A model generated the notes under the pieces. That model was given only the letters and a program-made list of their open reading frames with translations, made no database searches and was not told where the DNA came from. From Clitopilus passeckerianus (Eukaryota; Basidiomycota; Agaricomycetes; Agaricales; Entolomataceae), in the NCBI GenBank assembly GCA_944990035.1, contig CALYLX010000144.1, forward strand, positions 310,001-374,000: a stretch of 64,000 nucleotides of DNA, given 5' to 3'. The position numbers were made by a program, and so were the translations under genes. Shown in pieces: positions 58,418-64,000 of the stretch (its first letter is position 1; every line of letters begins with the position of its first letter).

Positions 58418-59365
58418 CTACAGGAACGTTGTAAACTCAGGGGGCTCCGGAATCGCTGTTATGAGTTCTTCATACTCGGGTACGTAGGTTAGATGTCGTG
58501 CTTGGCTAAATGATGCTGCGATCGAGCTTTCCACTGAAGCTTTACAAAGCTTCGGGTGGTCACCTTCAAATAGCTTGTACATGATATACGCCAGATCCTG
58601 TTCACAAAGTCCGCATCGGCATCGTTCAACAGCACCGTGATGTTGGAAGGTAATGTTTTGGAACGTATTTATGAGAGCGGATCGCCGCGATTCCAGGTAT
58701 GTTATCTTCTGCACCGTAAGCATCAGGCTATCAGGCGACTGGATAAAACTTACTAAAGGGACCACCAAAGCGAGCGGAAGTTGCTTAACCAAGTCTGTCA
58801 TAGCGAAATCGTGCAGAAAGGGTGCAGCTTCGTTAATAATCGACGGATAGTCGTATTTGAACGCATGTATCAAGATGCGTAGGGGCTCTTGCTTGACAAT
58901 TGCTCTATTGTTGACGTTAAAAGTCGAGAGCTGGCGGTGTAAAATAAACTCACTTGATTCGAATGTTGCAGATATTGATCGCAGCAAAAACCTCGTATTT
59001 TTCGGCGGCATCGGCAATGTTAAGCAAGAGATCTGTAGTTACTGGGTCCAGGGTCGGATGGCGGCTTGGGTAGATAAATGCGAATAGTAGTTCGAGAGTC
59101 TCGGAACGCTCTGGTAATTGAGTCACCTCTCCAGGTATGGGTTTGAAATCTGAAGGGGGGAATCCGCCAGTGCTCGTTTCCAGATTCGTCAAGTGGATCT
59201 TAAAGGCAACGTTGTCCGCGGATAAAAATGTCACCTCCGCGTCGTTTTGGCAAACTGTCGATTCTCGACTCAAAATTTGCACGGGAACACCGACTTAACT
59301 TGGAATGGGTATTACTCACATCGTCCGGATATTGTCGTCTTTTCATCGGGGGGAGAGATGGCCAT
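58418..59365 (-). CDS. BTB/POZ domain protein
   Basis: Single-BTB relative of the gene at 2743-4533. Start MAISPPDEKTTISGR (ATG at 59365), chosen because only this frame splices in phase to the BTB exon: CQNDAEVTFLSADNVAFKIH, then ERSETLELLFAFIYPSRHPT and AADAAEKYEVFAAINICNIR-like hallmark residues. The next exon begins KAIVKQEPLRILIHAFKYDY, with HDFAMTDLVKQLP. A GTAAGT intron leads to the last exon with a Cys-rich patch (ERCRCGLCEQD), ending PEPPEFTTFL at TAG 58420-58418. Intact. About 270 residues. Tail-to-tail with the SDR gene (81 bp apart) and head-to-head with the MFS gene (about 320 bp). Protein-interaction role expected; partner unknown. Confidence 0.8.
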
Positions 59366-59686
59366 GGTCGCAAATTCACGGATAGGGTAGATGAATGCCC
59401 AAGGTGGTCCAAGGGAAGCGCGTCCGGTTGAAATTAGCGCGACGTGATTGTATTGAATTTCAAGGGGCTTGACAAACAAATCGGGGAGCTCGTTCTCCGG
59501 GTTCCGAATCCGACAGCACTCGAACGTGGATCCATAACTGTACCGCAGTGATGGTCAGCTAGACGCACACACGTCGGCCTAATACAACCCTCCGCAGCTG
59601 CATGCAGTCTGGAGCGTGTTACGACGTATAGAAGTGCACCCTGCCAAGTCGGTTTTCCCCAAATTTCTCTCCGAGAACGAGAGACC

Positions 59687-61626
59687 ATGGAAAGGCGACA
59701 GGATGAAGAAACGGATCCGCTTCTGCAGCCTGCTCCCGATTGTAACGACCAGATAGGACCTTGCGGCAAAACAGCCCTTCCTCTACGACAACTCTCGATC
59801 ATTCTCCTCGCACAATTCCTCCAGACCCTGCTTCCACAGGTTATAAACCCGTTCCTACCACAGGTGAGGGTGTTTACGCGCCAGGTGGATCATTTGCCTA
59901 AACCCAGCTCGCACTAGCTTATCAGGGATACTGGGATAACGAAGGGTGATGAAACTCGTGTCGGATACTACGCTGGAATACTGGTACTTAGTCTCGCGCT
60001 ACGGTTTCCCGATTGTGAGGTGCTAATACGCATGGTCGTTCGCAGACTTCAGCGTACTACTTCACGCAGGCGGTGTCCACTCTTTACTGGAGCAGGCTGT
60101 CAGATCTCTCCGGTAGGAAACCGGTCCTACTGCTTGGCCTCGTCGGTACATGCATATCCATGCTTGGGTTTGGGCTGACACTAGACTTCTGGAGCTTATT
60201 CGCGAGGTCGGTGGTTTATCGCAGCTATAATCAATTTGCGTGCTCATAGCTCCTGTAGCCGACTACTGTGCGGTTTCATAGGTAGGGCGCTTATTTCCGT
60301 TAACGGGTGGCGAATCTTATATTCTCGTCAGGTGGAAATTCTGCTCTGGTCAAAACGTAGCTGCATCTTCTTCACGAACTGTTCCAGGGGTGCTAACTCC
60401 AGTAACTCTCAGGCTCATCGCTGAGGTGTGCGATAGGACGAATATTGGCCGTGTAAAGTGCTTCACATGCTTCACGTCCATGACTCTGAACCCAGATTTA
60501 AGATTTACGCATTGCTTCCTATTACTTGGGCTGCTGGGAACATGGTATGCATACGAATCGATTGATAACTGTGCCCACTCTCACACTCTTCTTAGCTAGG
60601 CTCTTTGCTCGGCGGATATCTTTCGAGGCCAGCTCAGCAATATCATGGTATCTTCGAACGTATTGCGTTCTTCTCCAACTATCCATACTTCCTGCCATGC
60701 GCAATTCCGGCAGTCTTGTCCATCATCGCAGCCGGAGTGGTGATCGCCCAGTTAAAAGAGACGGTCGAACATCCTCTCCCACTGTCGCAATCCATCTTGA
60801 TTCTCTTGGGTTCAAAGAAAGTACCCAGACGTCGACATTCGCATGATCCCGATGTTCGTACCGACATAGAGCTGGGTTCCGGGGAACCTCTTCCTATCAG
60901 CAAGCTTCTCATTCCCAGAGTACTCATTGCTGTCGCATGCCACTCTCTTCTATCCTCGACAGACCTTGCGTACCAGGCTCTGAAGCCGCTCTTCTACTCG
61001 ACATCCCTCTCTTTGGGCGGGTTGGGCCTTCCTCCCGTGTCCATCGGCCATATCATTTTTGCCAGTGGGATATCGAGCACCGTGTTTATGCTGCTCTTCT
61101 TCTCCCCAGTCTACGACCGTTGGGGTCCAAGGCGGCTATACATCGCAGGGTTATCATCGCTTTTACCCTCCTTCGCCCTGTTCCCAATCATTGGTTGGGT
61201 GGCGCGGCATCGTGGAGGGGTGGATGTAGCTGTGTGGGCTCTCATCGGAGTGCAAGCGCTTCTTGCGGTAGGTGTGAGCATGGCGTTTGGTAAGTCACGT
61301 AACAGAATATGAGCTGATGGCCAATACTGACCGTTCTCCAAGGTACCATCTTCATCCTTCTCGCTGCTTCATCGCCCAACAAAGCTTCGCTGGGAGCTAC
61401 AAATGGATTAAGCCAAGTATGTTTGTTTCTCGTTGATTGTAAAGATCACATCCTCATTGGTGGATAGACGATGGCAAGTTTCTCGAAGGCCATCGGCCCT
61501 GCACTGGCAAGTTCGCTGTTTTCGCTATCTTTAAAGGAAGGTTGGATGGGAGGGAACTTTGTTTACATATTCTTCGTAATATCTACTTTGTTGGTGTGTC
61601 GTTTAGGTACCAAGCTAGAAGAATGA
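59687..61626 (+). CDS. MFS transporter (DHA1-like)
   Basis: Twelve-helix major facilitator, about 460-480 residues, probably a proton-driven small-molecule exporter at the plasma or vacuolar membrane. Start MERRQDEETDPLLQ (a DPLLQ-type amino end), TM1 LRQLSIILLAQFLQTLLPQ. Motif A is WSRLSDLSGRKPVLLLGLVG. SRLLCGFIGGNSALVKTLIA and EVCDRTNIGR correspond to the region after TM4 in this family. Then LLPITWAAGNMLGSLLGGYL, KQY-like FSNYPYFLPCAIPAVLSII, a cytosolic loop, ISKLLIPRVLIAV. FSPVYDRWGPRRLY is the repeat of motif A, and the carboxy end is GTKLEE with TGA 61624-61626. About eight to nine introns; the crowded middle (59863-60600) needed four short ones, all in frame. It resembles the fungal zinc-induced-facilitator/multidrug DHA1 group. 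Substrate unknown. Confidence 0.85.
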
Positions 61627-61832
61627 CCAGATAACGTTTATTCCACACATATCGGCATGAAAGGGTGGCTGAGCCTGTGCCTCGACTCTCAAGGGGCAAA
61701 TATTCACACGCACAGCAGCAGCCGATTTCCGACATGCGCAGTCCGACAACATCGCTGTCACTGTGATATCCAGGCTCCAGTGCGACCACACATCTCACCA
61801 TTGCACCAGCGAGCAACACGCGCTAGCCAGCC

Positions 61833-63333
61833 ATGTCTGCTGCCGGAGGACTATCAAGGAGGCGCGTTGCGGGAGGAGGCTCCAACAGCCGGAGTGGAAG
61901 CCCAGGGCCCGACGACGAAGACCGAGCACCAAGAGTGGCCAGGACCGCGAGCGAGCAATCTTCGTCACAGCTTGGCTCTCACACGCATGCTGGATCTGCA
62001 TTTGCTGGCGGAAACAGGATTGCTTATGACCCACGAGATCTGGAAGTGGACGCAACCGAGGAGTCGAGGGTTGGTGGAAAGCTGCCGCGTTTGACGATAA
62101 TGGAAGAGGTGCTGCTTTTGGGCCTCAAGGACAAGCAGGTAAGCCTGCTTTCTACATGTTGTCATCTTTGTCGCGGATGCGCCTCAAGGGCCTCTGTTCT
62201 GGAGGTGCTATTACGCTTTCGGGCAGAACGATAGGACTGCTGTTGGAGCACAGACACTCGCTTTTGCTTTCACTTCAAAGTCTCTAATCCCGTCTAATAA
62301 AAGTTGCTTCTAGGGCTACCTATCGTTTTGGAACGACAACATATCGTACGCCCTGCGAGGGTGTATTCTGATAGAGCTTGCTCTTCGTAGAAGAATTGCT
62401 CTTGTCAAGGACCCACATCGGCGGCGGCTACCTCTACCTGACCGCTTGATTGAGGTCATAGACGACCGTCAAACTGGAGAAACCATCCTAGATGAAGCTC
62501 TTAAAATGATCAGGACCCAAGGTGATGAAAAGCTGGGCATCAATAGCTGGATAGATCTACTTAGTGGTATGTTTGCCCTCTTGCCTCCCCACCGTTGCAT
62601 CGTCAAAGGAGAGCTTTAGACGATTCTCCGCCTCTTCCACGTCTTCTGCACTATTCTCCTGTACTCGGAGCAGCGTATCTGACTGTCAATCTGTCTTATA
62701 GGTGAAACATGGAACGTCATGAAAATCGGATTCCAGCTCAAGCAAGTTCGAGAGCGGCTAGCAAAAGGCCTGGTGGACAAGGGTGTCCTGCGCACCGAAA
62801 AACGGAATTTCCTGCTCTTCGACATGGCAACACATCCAGTGGCCGATGTTCGCGTGAAAGAGCAGCTGGTGTCCCGGGTGGTGTCACTCCTCACTACGAC
62901 CACCTCCGCTATACCGAATTCTGCTATGGATCGGGAAGGCACCCAGTGCCGGGCGCTGCGCGCTGTCTGCCTTGTTTGCGCTGCTTATGCAGCTAGCGTG
63001 TTAGATAACGCGTTTGGCAGGCTCACATACGAAGACCGGGAGGCCGCCTTCGGCAGATGTGACGAAATTCTTGGTGAATTCGCGGTCTGGCCTTTCGGCG
63101 TAGGGGAGGGGAACGGCATCTTTGGCGATAGCCCAGCTAATGGCCCACCTTCCGCCAGCAGGAGGAGACGAGAGACAGCCAGGATTGCTGGTGGTGGAGA
63201 GGTCGGCGGTAGAGAGGCAGTGATGGGATTGGTCCAGGAGGTGAAGAAGGAGAGCTTGGGAGAGGAGGACCTTGGATTTGAGCTGGTCGCAGGCGTGTTG
63301 GAGGTGCTCTCTAAGCTCGACTCATTACTTTGA
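61833..63333 (+). CDS. vps74: Golgi phosphoprotein 3 homologue (GPP34/VPS74)
   Basis: Peripheral Golgi protein that binds PtdIns4P and retains glycosyltransferases by linking them to COPI coats (known for yeast Vps74 and human GOLPH3). Three exons, 61833-62138, 62314-62566 and 62702-63333, sum to 396 codons and keep frame. A 90-residue Ser/Gly/Arg-rich amino end ([15 protein letters not shown]...) precedes the GPP34 fold: [116 protein letters not shown]. The end [17 protein letters not shown] is conserved. Between [10 protein letters not shown] and LGFELVAGV there is a low-complexity insertion rich in Arg, Gly and Ser. Its introns (175 and 135 nt) are longer than elsewhere in the window. Single-copy housekeeping gene; symbol by family. 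Confidence 0.93.
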
Positions 63334-64000
63334 ATGGTCACCCGCTATACGATACGAAGATGTCGAAAAGTACCTTCCAGTATATCACACTTTTCTGTTT
63401 CGTTCTGTAAACATCTTGTTTTCGGTTATTATACCTATGTACCGTTTTTCCTTTATTGCTGGTTCTCCAACACCTTTCTCTAGAAGAATGTATTGTCGAT
63501 AGGGTGAGCTTTGCACGGATGCAGAAGTCCGTTATCAGCCATACCGGAATCAGTGCTTGGTCTCTTATGGACTGATCGCGGCGCCTTCCTAAACCCCATT
63601 TCTTGACGGGTTACTCCATAGGATTAGGACCCTGGTGGCTGCATCGTCAAATTTGTAGGGAATCGTGTTCGACCATACAATCTGTTTCCGACCATCTAAC
63701 GTGTACGGTTTTGAAGCGTTGGATGGGCTTTGCGGTCTGATCTAGCCTCACCAACGTTTGTGTCAGCGCCTCAAACGCAAGAGTCCATCTGCCGGACCAG
63801 CGTCTTTTATTCGGCTGAGTATCAACACAGTGCCTTGATAATTAAGGACCACCTGGGGCCTGCCAACACAATCACGGTGACAAGCAAGGCCAAAGTGCTG
63901 GCTGTACTGGGGGTATTATAAACGCCTTCAATCCCCGACACCTCTTTCTCCCCGTCTCCCGCAGCCTCCACGCTCAGGACGACTTTCGTTCTTTCCTATA
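63334..64000. other. Region downstream of VPS74
   Basis: 3' flank of VPS74. Only short frames; a plus-strand frame at 63730-63921 has no domain. A next gene may begin beyond the window. Confidence 0.3.

Noticed and set aside
1..64000. CRISPR arrays, phage genes, operons, riboswitches, rRNA or tRNA genes
   Set aside because: The sequence is eukaryotic with many introns; I saw no direct-repeat/spacer pattern and no cloverleaf or rRNA-like sequence by eye, though a covariance-model scan was not possible.

Overview
This is nuclear DNA of a filamentous basidiomycete, most likely a mushroom-forming agaricomycete. The genes are split by many short GT-AG introns (mostly about 50-70 nt, 7 to 15 exons per gene). 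The gene content is also typical: tandem microsomal cytochrome P450s, DUF6534 membrane proteins, BTB/POZ proteins and F-box proteins, beside one conserved housekeeping gene (the Golgi PI4P effector GPP34/VPS74). I cannot name the species. Gene models were spliced by eye, using paralogues within the window as guides.

Layout. (1) 1-2480: a degenerate plus-strand relic with leucine-rich/F-box-like traces. (2) 2743-4533: a BTB gene that reads as two BTB units in a row. (3) 5016-21222: a P450 cluster with three intact minus-strand copies (5016-7216, 12384-14590, 19030-21222) and one inverted, clearly dead copy (9734-11994, +). All four share the same exon pattern, including a 10-nt and a 14-nt micro-exon. 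A second relic (16790-18740) lies inside the cluster. (4) 21846-50413: a membrane-protein region entirely on the minus strand. It has three intact DUF6534 paralogues (21846-23617, 25858-27697, 34457-36313) and eight copies of a seven-transmembrane family I cannot assign to a named family: four intact (30659-31962, 38957-40267, 44413-45715, 47946-49256), two frameshifted and two truncated. Degenerate plus-strand relics of one further unit recur between them. (5) 50880-56129: another relic, then two divergent F-box genes. (6) 57155-63333: a short-chain dehydrogenase, a BTB gene, an MFS transporter and VPS74, all apparently intact.

The window is mainly a birth-and-death landscape in which P450, 7TM and DUF6534 genes were duplicated with their promoters and some copies later broke. 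The most notable signal is the 7TM array. Every intact copy carries the same partly palindromic element (CGATTGACAGATCGAAGG) about 155 bp upstream of its start codon, and I could not find that element in front of the two frameshifted copies. This suggests a co-regulated set of surface proteins, possibly receptor-like. The P450s likewise share a core promoter. The right end (MFS, VPS74) looks like stable, conserved sequence.
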